Shown here: piece after piece, positions 13,614 through 26,015 of the stretch
Layout: every line of letters begins with the position of its first letter
Numbering within the stretch: the stretch's first letter is position 1
DNA from: Pelecanus crispus
Taxonomy: Eukaryota; Chordata; Aves; Pelecaniformes; Pelecanidae
Assembly: GCF_030463565.1 (NCBI RefSeq)
Contig: NC_134644.1
Coordinates: 151,305,967 to 151,369,966, forward strand
Direction: 5' to 3'
Length of the DNA: 64,000 nt
Made by a program: the position numbers and the translations under genes
Notes under the pieces: model-generated
What the model was told of the DNA's origin: nothing
The model's input: the letters and a program-made list of their open reading frames with translations, nothing else
Databases searched by the model: none

Positions 13614-15517
13614 CTGGACAAATACAATATGGTTATACAGCAAGGGATAACAGGCTTGCATTATTTTCAAATGTCAGTACATTGCAGTGGAGGGCCATGC
13701 AGTGTGTTCAAATAGTATCTTCATCCCAAGAAACCAGACACCATCTTCTACTATATATGCAATAGATCATAGCTCTCCATACCATTTTCCCACTAAATAT
13801 TCACATCCAATGGAATAAGTCTGATGACTGAAGGCATGCAGAGTAGCAAAATGACCATAGCATCCCTTAGGTGGTTCCTCAATACTTGAAACAGGAAATC
13901 AAACCTGGCCTTAATTCTGTCATTAACTCTTTAGCTCCAGATCCAGGGAATTCCAATGATACTACACCATATCACTTCACTGTCAAAAGTTGTCTCAGCT
14001 CAGGCTGAGAACCAGCTTTGTTGAACTTTGAACCAAGAGAAGTTAACAGGTGGTTATTTGGTCAAGCCTTAAAAAGATTAACTCTCATGGAACAAAAGAT
14101 ATGTCTCCTGGGGTTACACCACTGACATTGGCATCAAAATCGTGAGCATGTTAGGGGAGAGGAAATCCAGGCCCTTTACTGTGGCTAGCTCCTGGAGCTT
14201 TTGAGGAAGAATACATCCATTTTGACAATGCTCACAGAGAAGCCAGAGGAGGGTACAAACTAGTAGAGTAGCTTCTGATGATCACAAGAGAGAAACTTTG
14301 GCTGACTTGCCATCTCTGATAGCAGAAATGGGAGCAGATGAGTGTGGTGGCTGACAACCAGCTTCTTTCCAAACAGTAACAGGAATGGAGAAGGGCAGGA
14401 GGAAGCCAGACTTCTGAAGCACAGCAGGAAGATCCCACTCCCCAGTATGAAGTTAAACTATGAATCCCTGCATTCCTCTTTGCATCATGTTTGTGATGGC
14501 AAATTGTGGGATCCTGACTGTAGGCTCCAGTCTAGCCCTGTGAGTATAAATGGATAGTATTTTCCTTCCTCAGCCAGAGGGAAACTCTGCATGATGAAGG
14601 TGTATAAAAACTAATAGCTCATGGTGTGAATATTTCCTGAATATAAGTTTCTAACTGCAAATGTCCCCTAATTGCAAAGACTAGCCTTTTCTTCTGTCAA
14701 AATTTACAAAGTAGTAAAATAATTGCAGTGAAGTAATAAACAAAGTATGATTTTGATGCGAAAAACAAACAATCATGTGCTCAAGTGATCAGCAAACTCC
14801 ATGCATATGTAAACAGGTCCGGATTTCATAATATGGGTTTTTTTTCAGTTGTGAGGCCATGGGTGTCAATACTGCCATGAAACAGCAGGCTGTTTTGAGA
14901 CCATTCCACAAACCTGAACAGTTCTGGATATATTTTAAATTGCCAAGTCTTGACAGCTCACATGTTCAATTTGTCAGCATTTTAACAGTTATTGAGAAAA
15001 GGCTCCTCTGTGCAGCCTGTCCCTCCTGAGGTTTGCTGGATTGAGGGCCTGCTTAGCAGGCAATAAGTCAACAAAGAAAAGAATGAAGTACCCAAGCAAT
15101 AAAGAGGAATTGTACAAGTGAAGCATTTTCCTCTTATGAATTTTACTATTTTAATGACTTTCTAGGGCTGATTCAGTTTTCACTGTAAGTCTGGTGTACT
15201 TTCCTAGGCAACGATTCCACTGAAGCATTTATCCAGTGAGTTTTCCATAATAGCCTACTGAACACATGGTCACCATGGAGAAGATCAACACTTTCTAGTG
15301 AAAATAAACCTCTGTATGTGCCATGATTTCCTATCAAATAGGTGACAGATACCACACAGAAAATGCTGACATTCTAATTATACCTCTGCATACAGCATTG
15401 ACATTCACATAATCAAACCAATTTCTCCCCATCATTGACTACTTCCCCTTTAATACCACAGAATAAAGTGTTTTAATCCATGATTCAAGACAGCTAAAAT
15501 TTTCAAGCACTACTTAC
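13614..15517 (-). other. RGS22 intron, 1.9 kb
   Basis: AT-rich intron with no repeat or gene that I can recognise. Confidence 0.55.
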
Positions 15518-15623
15518 CGGCAGAAGCTCAGCATATGTGTACTTTCTGTGACCCTGGTATTTGGAGTCTGCAGTGCCATCCCAAGCTAAGCAATCAATCG
15601 TGTCTCTGCTCACTGACTTTGGC
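15518..15623 (-). CDS. RGS22: RGS22 coding exon (linker before central RGS box)
   Basis: 106 bp. It begins with one base completing a TGG codon and ends in phase 0, 35 full codons. Acceptor rc GGATCCAG|GCCAAA; donor rc CTGCCG|GTAAGT. It encodes PKSVSRDTIDCLAWDGT and KYQGHRKYTYAELLP. The Tyr-rich R-K-Y-T-Y-A-E motif matches the R-x-Y-A-Y-T-E region of mammalian RGS22, whose wording I recall from memory. Confidence 0.85.
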
Positions 15624-16142
15624 CTGGATCCACAAACAAACAAAATTTTCAATACCTATTTAAGAAAAGACTAGGACTGCTTATAAAATAAACAACTAAG
15701 AAGGGGTATGAGAGAGGTAGAATGACATAGTGAATAGTAGAGGAAAATGTACATGGAGTTCAAATTTATAATAAATGTAAAAAATATAGAGGAATACTTT
15801 TTCATGTGGCCCTGTGGAAATCCCTGACACAGCATATCTTTGAGGTCAAGCACTTGAGACAGGTTAAAAGAATATAAATACATGTAGAGAGTATCAATGA
15901 TTATACAAGAGAGGGTAAAACACTTGTATTTGGAGAAATAAACCCCTTTGTGTTGTGGCACGAACAAATCAGAAACTAATCAGCCAGGGAGAAATTCTCC
16001 ATGAACACAATCTGTACCTTCAGTAAGCAGATTATTATATTAAAGAAAAGTATTCATGAAAACAGTAGGATCTAAAAGCCTTTCATAAATATTTGAGGTA
16101 TACTTGTGTGCAGAAACACGTACAAGGGACTTTTGTACTTAC
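15624..16142 (-). other. RGS22 intron, 519 bp
   Basis: Short intron without recognisable features. A 98-codon minus-strand ORF at 15671-15967 lies inside it but shows no homology or splice context. Confidence 0.6.
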
Positions 16143-16282
16143 CACTTTCTACTGCTAGAAATGTCATCCCTTCGGGGGCTCTGACTTGATGACAGGGTAG
16201 GTGATAATCTTAATGATCTCTTCAAAGAGAAATTTGGTATAGCTAGTTTTAACAAAGTTGTTGATGAGCTTGTTCTACTTTT
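16143..16282 (-). CDS. RGS22: RGS22 coding exon (Ser/Thr-rich linker)
   Basis: 140 bp, starts in phase 0 and ends with two bases of a split Trp codon. Acceptor rc GTCTTTTAG|AAAAGT; donor rc AAAGTG|GTAAGT. It encodes 46 codons of basic, Ser/Thr-rich sequence (for example RSLRLSPTLSSSQSPRRDD). No fold is predicted by eye. It is assigned to RGS22 by position, phase and splice sites rather than by similarity, because this linker is poorly conserved. Confidence 0.82.
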
Positions 16283-17936
16283 CTAAAAGACATAAAAGAA
16301 AAGTAAGGCAAGTCTGATTATTTTTCCACCTTTGTGTTTTCTTAACATGTTCTCATTAGCTACTCAGAAGCATTCAAGGGTTTTCAGGACCATTTTTTCC
16401 TTGTGAAATACAATATGTACTACTGCAAATTGCAAAAATGTTCTCTGAATATCTTCCAAGATTTTTCAGCATACCTTAATAGCCACTATAACTTAAAAAT
16501 TACATTTTTAAAAGGTAGAAATGTTACATGCACTTTGCATGGAATTACAGAGGATGACAGGTGAAGAGCATGTGAACATGTTTTGTGAGCCTTTACTAAA
16601 AGATTACCTTAAGTAGCTCACTGTAAACCAAGGCTGTAAGAGAGATACAATCACTCAGACTAAGAGAGAAAGGGGGCATTTTGCCACACCATCACTGACT
16701 TATTTTGAACAAAATCCTTCTATGACTTTTTGGAGACACCAGTTGCATTCAGAGTGCCCTCAGAAATTCACCCAGAGTTGCTGCTCTTTCTAAGGTCTTG
16801 CAAGCATAGTGGGGCTGGAAGATTCAAAAGTCCAGATTCCTCACAGGGAAAAAAAAAAAAAAAAAAAGCAGCAAGAAACAGTCCATCAGCTGATTCTGTG
16901 AGGTTCATGGGTGCCAGATCATAGTTTTCTTCAAATGCTGAACTCAACAGGGGCTGGAAAACCTGCAGAGTTAGAATCCTTTCTCCCTGACCTACAGCTA
17001 GTCCTGGGTCATTAGCACACCTTGTGAAGCCAGAACTGGTCTCTGTAAGAGGCAGCTGCTTCTTGCTCCCATTCCTGCTGTGATCAGCAGGAATCTGGCT
17101 CCTGAACCCAGCTTCTTCTGAACAGGAAATCTGTCCCACTGTTTTTCCTCCATTATCTCCATGAATTAGCTTTTTTAAAAAATATAACTGTAGTCTAAAA
17201 CTATCCAACTCCAAATGTAACAGAGGTGTGTGTGAACAGATCTGTGGCATAGACCATCCAGTTCTTGATACTGAAACCACAGTCTCAATTCCCATTCTCC
17301 AAGTACCTTCTGTCCTGAGGCTTGACACTGTGTTGCTGAAAACCTGTGGCTTTCATTGCAGTCACCTCTCAAATTCAGGCTTTCAAGGAAAAGGAGAGTC
17401 AAAACTGACCTGGCCACCTGCAAGCTGCATGCTGTGAAAAGGTGTGTGTTTTGTGGCTCATGGCCCTCTGTAGAAAGCAAAAATCATGTGTAGCTGATTG
17501 AAGGACTATGGTGATAGAAAAGGAGCAGAACTCTGCCCTTTTTACAAACATGAGGGGTAGACTCAGGGCAACTGCAGTGAAGTTGTAAGAATTATTCTGC
17601 ATTAAGATAAGGCTGGTTAAAGGGCAGAATCTATGCTACTAGATCCTTAATTTTGCTGTTCTGAGAATTTCAAGCTAAACATCTATCTGAAAGACTTATG
17701 AAATAGCCAGGATGTAGCTGAGAAGGTAATTTGACTCAATTTGTAGCAACCTGTTGCATAAAGTATAGTAAAATTTTGTTGCATTTTTATACATAACCAT
17801 CTACAACAGACCAGTTTGCTAAATCTTGAATTCCTAACAACCAAGTACCATATCCTTGTCTCATTGAATTCAAGGAGTTTTATCATTATTTTTGATGGGA
17901 CAAAGCTTTGTTTTTCAATGTTGTGATCCTACCTAC
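16283..17936 (-). other. RGS22 intron, 1.65 kb
   Basis: Contains an A-run at about 16850-16867 and a 186-codon minus-strand ORF (16768-17328) that runs through that homopolymer. I do not recognise the ORF, and it lacks start, splice or domain support. Confidence 0.55.
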
Positions 17937-18117
17937 CTGAGGAAGGTAAGGTGGTATCCTGGGCATGCAAGACTTAGGTGTCAGTGGTAGCAGTGATACC
18001 ATTTGTGGAAAAGGATCAATGTCCACCCTTGGTCTCTCTTGGCATGTGTGCCAGAGCTTCAGTTTGGCACTGGCAGTTTCTATTGCTGTTGAATGAGTGA
18101 CACAAAATCTGGGACCC
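17937..18117 (-). CDS. RGS22: RGS22 coding exon (PRFCVTHS / DIDPFPQM)
   Basis: 181 bp, starts with one base completing the Trp codon of LLLYW, then 60 codons, ends phase 0. Acceptor rc TTTTCCCTAG|GGGTCC; donor rc CCTCAG|GTAGGT. It encodes GPRFCVTHSTAIETASAKLK and VDIDPFPQMVSLLPLTPKSC. These blocks follow the atypical RGS box in RGS22 orthologues and fix the gene identity. A C18 run lies just upstream in the intron (18206-18223). Confidence 0.93.
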
Positions 18118-19079
18118 CTAGGGAAAAAAACACCTAATAAGAAGAATTTTCCCAAAACATGAAATACTGGGCTATTTGGCTTCTTCCCGCCGCCCCCCTC
18201 CCCTGCCCCCCCCCCCCCCCCCCGCCATGATGGTGTTTAGTGCATCAAGATATGGTGCTGTATGCACCTAGAATTAAAAATCAGTTAGTGTTAAAGATGT
18301 GTTTAGACATTGCACTCTTCCAAATCTAAAACCAAGCTACACATAAATTTAGGTTGCAAATTCTACACTGTTACATAGTTGCCTTTGTATGAGTCTGCAA
18401 CAGGATATGCCCCATCCATCCTACAGCAAAGAATAGCAAAGAACTGTAGGTCACAGGACACAGACCACAACTCTCATGAGGCTCCACAGCAAAGTTCACA
18501 ATTGCAGGTATTTGTTTATGCCTACAATTTGTTGATCCCCCTTGGGGAGGAGTGAAGACCTTCAAAAATATAGCTTATGTTTTGGAAACAGGTTAGAATT
18601 TGTATCCGTGCTTAAGCTGTCAATATGTAAAAGGCATTTTGTGTGACAGACATTGAACAGTAAAGTCTCAGGGTCACATTCCACATAGATGTATACACAG
18701 AGCATCCTCAGAAACTTGAGAAGGGCAATATAGGGAATAGGTTAGGATGGAATTAACCTTCTATGCCTGGAGGGATTTCCCTACCCTGCAGCCTAGTTTT
18801 GTCGAATGGTATCCAAGGCAGCTATACACAAAGTAGCTCAGATGCTCTAGCAGTAAAATAACAAGAGCTCAGGGGGCAGATCTACCTGGCTTCTCAGCAG
18901 ATTGCAGTGTGGTTTAAGCTCAGCTAAAAATTCAGAGGCAACATCTGCTAGTATTTATGATGACATTGCTTCCTATAATTGCAATGGCATAAGTGAGTTG
19001 AAATAACCTAATAGGCTTATCAAAGAAAAAGGAAATTTGTTAAACAGTAGAATCTTAGTTCATGTTCATTTTTTCATAC
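18118..19079 (-). other. RGS22 intron, 962 bp, with poly-C tract
   Basis: Contains a C-rich tract (18186-18226, on the minus strand a G run) about 90-110 bp upstream of the acceptor of the following exon. There is nothing else that I recognise. Confidence 0.6.
18186..18226. repeat. Poly-C/G low-complexity tract
   Basis: C-rich run with an uninterrupted C18 at 18206-18223. Read on the transcribed strand it is a G run able in principle to form a G-quadruplex. Its length may be misassembled. Confidence 0.85.
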
Positions 19080-19241
19080 CAGTAAAGAAGTAGAGGTTTC
19101 ACTACTTCAGGCTGAATCCGTCTTAAATGCCTTATATTCCACTGATCTCCATGCAGTAGATCAAGTCTGAGTAACACTTCTGAACTGAGGAAATAGTCTC
19201 CACTGCTCAGCAGATAGAGTTTTTTCATCTTACTGAGTTGC
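19080..19241 (-). CDS. RGS22: RGS22 coding exon (atypical RGS box, second half)
   Basis: 162 bp: one base, 53 codons, two bases. Acceptor rc GACTCAAG|GCAACT; donor rc TACTG|GTATGA. It encodes QLSKMKKLYLLSSGDYFL, SSEVLLRLDLLHGDQWNIR and IQPEVVKPLLLY. The K-M-K-K-x-Y-L block, the D-x-QWN-x-x-HLR block and the terminal LLLYW match RGS22 orthologues. Skipping this exon would keep frame (54 codons), so an alternative isoform is possible. Confidence 0.92.
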
Positions 19242-19809
19242 CTTGAGTCAACAAAAATAGTCACACAAGCATGTGTCAGATGCTATACAGAGCTAAGTCC
19301 AGTTCATCCTACTGGTTAAACTGCTGTCATGCAACATGTTTTTAATTGCAAGTGGCAGAAGCCAAAACAATTTTTCCACAAATTAGAGACAGGTTGTGTA
19401 TAAGATAAAATGTGCAGTGCCTTAGAATAGACAATCTGAATCCAGCAGAGCTTTTCACTAAAGCAGTTTGTCATACTGAATGCCCTGCTTGTGAATTTAA
19501 ATTCTTTTATTCTTGTTTGTTTGTTTGTTTCTGTTGCCATCTCTTTTCCAAATCTCTTTCTAACAAAGCCTTAATAATACAGCAATTCTGACTTTATGTA
19601 AGTTTTGCAAACATGACTCTGCAAAAAGAGTTTTATCAGCTTCAGCAGAGTCATTCCTGACTTACCTTGTCAGGACACTCGTGATTACTTTAATTGTGTC
19701 TGTTCTATTCGAACATTACAATTTATTCTGAAATCTCAAAACCTGCATTGATCTAGCTGGGTTACAAGTGTTAAAACAATGGGAATAAACATTAAATGAT
19801 GGGAAGTAC
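19242..19809 (-). other. RGS22 intron, 568 bp
   Basis: Holds a short (GTTT)4 repeat at about 19514-19530. No other element is visible. Confidence 0.6.
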
Positions 19810-20479
19810 CTTTGCTGCCTTGTAGTGTCCTTAAGAGCCTTTAGTCTTTCAATATCCATCCAGAGCAACCAGTACCTCTCCCCCAGTGTTCCCTTAATGA
19901 ACTTCTTGAATCTTTCAAACTCGTGTCTGTTGCCAGTGTCATAAGTCCTGTGACTAATACACCAGGAAGCCCTACTGTCTGCCCCATCACTCTCAGAACT
20001 TGATCTTAAGTTTATTTCTTCAGTATCTCGTTCTCTGACATCTCCCTTGGAGTTCAAGGCAGTAAATGGAGAAGAACTTTGGGAAAAGAGTGACTCTGCA
20101 GTACCACGGGCAAATTCATTATTTGCTAATTCATGTATAAACACTTCAGGCAGTTTGTGGAAATCTACATCACTCTCAATGTCAGCAGCTGGCTGGCGGG
20201 TCAGTTCTGAAATAGGTTCCTTCATTACAAACTGAGCATAAGCTGGTATGAATTCTTCTGGTGCTCTTTCCTGTCCATTTTCTTCTTTTGCTGCACTGTC
20301 CCATTTTGGGTCTAGATAAACTCTTAACTGAGTGTGGGAAGGAGGTTCAGCAATGGCCACAGAAGAACCCTCCTCAGCCTCTTTGGATCTCTCCCTAAAA
20401 ATGTCGGGTTTTGCTGATGCTGTCCTTGAATGGGAAAGGAAACTCCGTTGGTGCCATTCCTTAGACAGGGAGCCTGCTT
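19810..20479 (-). CDS. RGS22: RGS22 large coding exon (acidic linker and start of atypical RGS box)
   Basis: 670 bp, the largest RGS22 exon here: two bases, 222 codons, two bases. Acceptor rc TTTAATGCAG|AAGCAG; donor rc GCAAAG|GTACTT. The acceptor was chosen because the two leading bases complete a Glu codon started by the previous exon and the frame is closed by a TGA just upstream. The first 180 codons are a Ser/Glu-rich, poorly conserved linker. The end encodes HEFERFKKFIKGTLGERYWL and LWMDIERLKALKD, the F-x-x-FI-x-GT-x-GE-x-YW-x-LWMDIE signature that opens an atypical RGS box (residues about 434-473). Confidence 0.9.
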
Positions 20480-23415
20480 CTGCATTAAATCAGAAAAAGT
20501 CATTGAACACCTTTTGATTCAGGATTGTTCTCTTGCATATCAACATTTCCAAGTTAAAAGATGCAACATATTTATATTGTGCTGCTGCAGAACAATCAGA
20601 CCATGTCACGCTGCAGAACAGGGAATAGCAGAGGTGCTTCTGCTGTTGCTATCTGGCTAGAAACTCAGCCACATGACTCAGAAACTCATTCCCTGTTGAA
20701 TTCCAGCAGAGCAGCAGAGTTCAGGAACAACTCCCTCTGGAGCCAATTGTCTTGTTTACTCAGCTGAGCATCCTAGCTCCTCAGCACTTGTTAACCCACT
20801 TTTTTGTGCTGCAAGGCCTGGTTTCTTCCTGAGAATTTGGTCATAGTTTGATCAAAGTCACAGTATGTAGCAGGATTGGTTTTTGTTTAGGCTTGAGGAA
20901 GCTAGTAAGTGATAATTCTTTGTCTACTTACGTTGATTACTGCAAAAGACTAAAGCATCGAACAGGCCTCTGTCAGTTGGGTAATATCTTGCCATACATA
21001 GAAGGACAACAAAACAAATTATTACGTCAAGGGCTCTGGAAACATTTAACAATTCTGCAGTCCAGTCTACCACCCAGAAATGTCTCCTTTCCATTTAGAG
21101 ATGTTTCATAACTAACAAGTTCAGAGCAGTACCAGCCCTGTTTTTTGGTCTATACTTCTCTACTTAATTCCTTTTAACTGACATCTCATCGTCCCAATGC
21201 TATTAAGCATGCCCTGCCATCCTGGTCTACTGAGAAAGAAACTTACTGCTTTAACTTGCTCAAATGTCTTTTCTACTTCTGCCAGAGTTTTAGCAAATCA
21301 AATACTTCTGGAGCATGTTAGGAAAGACAACCTTGACTATACGTACTGCTTAGCTATCTTAATGCTGTACAAGTCAGCACTGTAAAACTGAGCAGAACAA
21401 CTACAGATATTGTGAACAGCAGCAGAATCTAAGTGAAAGTAAAAAAAATGAAAGTCATAATTCAATTGTGGCTCTACAATATCTTCATATCAATCCAGTG
21501 TTTAAACTACAGAATAAACTGAATCTTCTGTATTTCCCTAAAGCTAAGATGTAGGCTTTCATACTCTGTTGTATGACTAAGGCAAACACATTGTCAGTGA
21601 GGAGACTGCTACAACCTCTGAGCACATGCACTACATCAGATAGTGACAGAAAAGGGCTAAATCTCTCAGATCCATTGAATTCACATTTGTAATGTTATCA
21701 GCCTATGTAACCCCCTGTGGTGGGTACACAGGGGTTACTCAATAAATGGCAATGGCAGTTAGACATTCCTTCCATCTTCCTCTGAAAATATGCCACATCT
21801 AACCAGTGCTGGCCACTGTCACAGACAGACACTTGGGTTAGGAACATGGCATAGAGATTCCCTGCTCTGCACTTACATAATTTCATGTGTAAATACATAT
21901 GTTGGCACAATATGTTGACATTAATATAAAAATCAGTGTGATTTAAAATATCTTTTCTTATTTCTAAACTATGTTTTCACTTGAAAAAGTACAGCTTCTC
22001 AACATAGTTCTGTGAAATTGAAACATGAAGAATGATTTCACAGGACTTGAGGGAATTAGGGAGGGAGATACACAGCTCTTGAGTAATCAAAAGCCAAGTG
22101 GCTCAGGGTTTTGCTCAAGACATTAACTGATAACCCTGATCTAACTGAAGCAGTGAGCAAGGAATTCAAACTAGATTGTCCAAGCAAATACCTTCAGCTA
22201 TTGAACTCTTTCTAATTGTAGGCTGGCTCTGAGAAACTTAGCTGATTCCCTTTACGGCTTCCAGTGCCTGACCCCTACACCAGGTGAATACTGTGCCTAA
22301 AGAAAGTTTTCTGACTGAAAGAATGCTGAATTTCCCATGAAATAAGCATAAAGAGGAGTAATAAGCACATGTAAAATGAAAGTCTATGTTATAAAATAAA
22401 GTTTTCAGTGAGAAGATGGAAAATATTAATTGAGGCAAAATGCTGTTGACTGCAGGACAACTGCAGCAAAAGCAGAAACAGAGAGGCTTTCCATAGGCCT
22501 ACGGCCAGCCCACTGCAATACAGAGCTACACTACATTATGATGCTCTGCAAGAATGGTGCACTTGTGAACTCTCTGCTCAAACCACTGCAAAAATTAGTG
22601 GTAGAGTCATGAGCTGCAAACAAGTGCAACTTGAATAACTTAATAATCCGTGCATCAGCAGTGTATTTCCTGGGGTGATCCTCATGGGTTTGAGGAAGAA
22701 GACAGACTTCTGGAGTTACCATGTCTTCCAATTTTCCATTCAGCCATTGGACTCCGAGGTCCCATCAGTGCAAGTTTTGAAGTGGAATGGCTGCATTTTC
22801 CTCTGAGAATGGGGAAGAGAGAACTCCTGACATATGAGCTGAGACTTCTCTGTTCATCTTGCTACTGCCTACAGAGCAGAAACAAGGCTATGCAATCAGG
22901 TATGTCCATATGTGCATCTGTATGTTCTCTCCCGGTACCTTTGAAACCTGCTGAACAATTTCATTTAAATTTGATGGGTAGACAGGAGTGTCAGAATAAG
23001 ATTCATAAAAATTGGCAGCCAAAAGGCCTTTAAGTGCCCAACATAAATACCCTAAGAAGATGGCTGCAACACAAATCATACATTATCAAATACCCAAAGA
23101 ATCCAGACAAGAAAGTCTTTCAAAATATATCAAATGGGGAAAAAAAAACCCTCAGCTGAAACTGATAGACATCTTATGAGACAGAAATGTATATGAAAAG
23201 AGGCTTCTACTATCACAAAATTACTTGGCTACTAGCTCAAGTTTTCATTTAATGTTGTGGCTATGGAAAGAAACAAATGTCTGTCTAAGGCCTAAGATAC
23301 CATACGACACTCAGAATGTAATAAGTGGAGTTAGCAGCAATTCCTTGGAATGCCTTTTCTTTCCACCTAGTCAGAGTTGTGTTATAAATACTATGGCTGA
23401 GCCCCTGCTACTTAC
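20480..23415 (-). other. RGS22 intron, 2.9 kb
   Basis: No recognisable gene or repeat. ORFs such as the 127-codon plus-strand one at 22650-23033 have no family resemblance. Confidence 0.55.
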
Positions 23416-23587
23416 CCAGAAGGCTATCTTTTTCGCTTAATGAATCATCTCTTTCATGCTGCCCAGGCAAACACTGAATATCTTGAATTTGGCTAGAAGC
23501 TACAGGATGCATAAATGAATCTGTAGTTTTCATGGATTCACTTCGTTTTGCTAACGTAAACCAATCCTTTGTCTGAGAAACTGTAGC
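23416..23587 (-). CDS. RGS22: RGS22 coding exon (QTKDWFTLAK)
   Basis: 172 bp, phase 0 start, ends with the first base of a Glu codon. Acceptor rc TTTTTCTAG|GCTACA; donor rc CTTCTGG|GTAAGT. It encodes ATVSQTKDWFTLAKRSESM and then a variable Ser/Asp-rich tail. The Q-T-K-DWF-x-LAK block is conserved in RGS22; the rest is not. Confidence 0.9.
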
Positions 23588-23938
23588 CTAGAAAAAGAAA
23601 TGTCATAGAATAATTCAAATTTCTCTATTGCACTGTTTCTGAGAGCAGAGGGCTTACTGTCTGTAGTTATTTTATGCAGTCTGTTTGTGTAGATTTCTGT
23701 ACCAATGATTCCCAGCGAAGAGAGCTGTATGACAGTAGCTGAGCATGCTTGTAACACAGCTTCTGTTTAAGCTGTATTACAAGCCATCAACCTTCTTCTA
23801 TCGTACAAAGAGCTTTGAAGATAAGGGATATTCAGAGAAATCAGTTGTCCAATTAGGTTGTGACCTCGTTTACAATAATTTAGCCCAATGCATTCAATCT
23901 AGCTTGATATTAACACCCACTGAACATGTTTAGTTTAC
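23588..23938 (-). other. RGS22 intron, 351 bp
   Basis: The shortest RGS22 intron in the window. I see no element in it. Confidence 0.65.
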
Positions 23939-24104
23939 CTGGCCAAGCGATACATAGAACTTCTTCAAGGTCAATGAAGTGTCATCCTCCTCAGGAGGGG
24001 GAGAACTTGGGTCTTGCTTCCTTATCCAGGGATAGTAGTCACTATCTATAATGAAATTAATGCCAGTCTTGCTCCATTCTACCTGTGATATCAATTTAGC
24101 TAGC
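23939..24104 (-). CDS. RGS22: RGS22 coding exon (LAKLISQVEWSKTG)
   Basis: 166 bp: one base completing Arg, then 55 codons, phase 0 end. Acceptor rc AATTTCAG|GCTAGC; donor rc GGCCAG|GTAAAC. It encodes LAKLISQVEWSKTGINFII, a Pro/acidic stretch (SSPPPEEDD) and LTLKKFYVSLGQ. Order and spacing match the N-terminal third of RGS22. Confidence 0.94.
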
Positions 24105-25929
24105 CTGAAATTAAACATTGTGACAAGAAAATAATTAATTTTATCTTTTAGTCAGAGAAACAGTCAATTTTTCCCTAGAATAGGCAATAAAACCCATGAT
24201 CACTCTAAAAATAAATTTCTACAAGGAACTTCATGATCTCCTTTATTATTTCATCCCTCACCTGCTATCACATATATAAACGCCAGTACCGCCATTCCAT
24301 AACCCAGCTTTACAGTTGGTGGCCTGCTTTGTATTATCAAGCTTTACCAGTAAAATTGATTTCTGTCAGGATGATTTTGCATGTATCTACGCAGTCCCAA
24401 GCCCTGCCAAGAAGCCCTTGAACATTTTGGTTGTTTAAATGGAACTATTCTCCCAGATTGCAGAAGCCCTGTGTCACTACAAGACACTACATTTCCTGGT
24501 CCTGATACAAGCAATCTTTCAGCAGCAATGCCACAGCAGTGATCATACTAATTGAACTTTCAGATGATAACAAGACAGCTGGCGCTACCATGTTCAGCTG
24601 GTTGCTATATGAGGACTTCATAGTACTGAACAACACTCCAGTGCTACCTTGTGTTAGTGTGAACCTTGCAATGTTCAGGAAAGGCAATCCTAGAACCACA
24701 TGGCAATAATGAGGATGCCCTAGGCTCAAGAACTGTGGCAGAACTTACTCAAGTTAGAAAGCAGTACAAAACTAACAAAGGTGCATGTGAAGAGAAGAAG
24801 CAGCCTATGCCTGAGCCTTTGAGCATGAGCTGAATACCCAGTTTCATTTGTCCCCATTATTTGAGGACAAACAGGATTTCATTCTAGGGTTGGGGTATCC
24901 TCATCTTTAAATGCAAGTTTCTCCTTTAGCATCTCAGCCTATCTTGATCCTGATTCAGGAAAGCAACTTAAAATACTGATGTCAATGGAAATTAGGCATA
25001 TGTTCAAAGTTAGTTTTATGTAATTAGGTAGCTTTGATTGATCAAGGGAATACTTTGCTGTAGCAGAAGATCAAATTTTTAGTGTCTCATGAGGCCCAGA
25101 TACGTGTAAAGCAGGCTGCTATTAAAGGTAAAATGGAGCACTTTCACAGTTTGTTTATTCTTTGCAGTTTTCCCCTTGAATTTAAGTGCAGTCTTTGGGA
25201 TACTGAAAGTTAAAAATACTTTGAAATTTTTCAAGCAGAAGTCCATACCACAGTAACTAGTCTGTCATTACAATTGCCAAACATGAGTTTTGTGAACCCT
25301 AATGCCAGGCTGCCTGTCCTTGTAGGACCCCTAAAAGACACTACAGTTATCAGCATCTAGACACAACCTTGAGGGATGTAGAGGCAAATCCTTCCAAAAA
25401 GCACACTAAACCTCCTGAACATCTGCTGAAAGGACATCTGGAAAAATATAGCAAGTGTATAACTGTAAATCATCCAACTATGCCACAGCATCTGCCAGAG
25501 AACCTTGCAAAAGGAAGTCTGACCATAAACCCAGAGATACAAAACTAATAATTGAAATAAAAAGGACTGGCTGTTTTTTCCAAATAGATTTCATTGATTC
25601 GTATCTTTCACTTATATGGCCTCCATATTAATTAGAGAGAATGCATTGCTACTGTGATATCTCAGTGGAACAGAGATTCAGAAATCAGCAAACCCCACTC
25701 TTTCACTCTGTAATGGTGTAATATAGTATGTAGCTCATGGTCAAGAAAAATTACAGAATGATGAGTGAAAAAATTCACTGATTTTACTTTATCCAGGTCA
25801 CTAAAATGCTAAAATTGAATAGGACAAGAAGTGGGAGAAAACGTATTAAAGGTACCATCAAGATGAATTAGACAGAAGAGAAAAATGTACAAATTTAAAA
25901 CTGAGAGGCAGCATAAAAGATTGCAGTAC
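24105..25929 (-). other. RGS22 intron, 1.8 kb, with an old repeat remnant
   Basis: At about 24944-25030 the plus strand reads CCTGATTCAGGAAAGCA..., TCAATGGAAATTAGGCATAT, TTCAAAGTTAG. This resembles the old amniote repeat also seen near 27.6 kb. Nothing else is recognised. Confidence 0.45.
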
Positions 25930-26015
25930 CTGTATTCAAAGTAACAGTCACTTTCTAGAAATGCTGGAAGCCTTTCTTTCTTAATCCACTGAATTGCTTG
26001 TTCTCGATCAAGACA
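25930..26015 (-). CDS. RGS22: RGS22 coding exon (KERLPAFLESDCYFEYR)
   Basis: 86 bp: 28 codons from phase 0 plus two bases of an Arg codon. Acceptor rc CTTTTTTCACAG|TGTCTT; donor rc GAATACAG|GTACTG. It encodes CLDREQAIQWIKKERLPAF and LESDCYFEY, the most strongly conserved RGS22 N-terminal motif. The open frame continues upstream to about 26105, but that would break the phase with the previous exon, so the CACAG acceptor is used. Confidence 0.95.

Noticed and set aside
16768-17328. 186-codon minus-strand ORF inside an RGS22 intron
   Set aside because: It runs through an A/T homopolymer (a Phe string), has no recognisable domain, and lacks splice or expression support.
20395-20400. Alternative acceptor (CATTTTTAG) for the large RGS22 exon
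   Set aside because: It leaves one leading base while the previous exon ends after one base, so the frame would break. The acceptor at 20480-20481 restores frame and adds 85 bp of open sequence.
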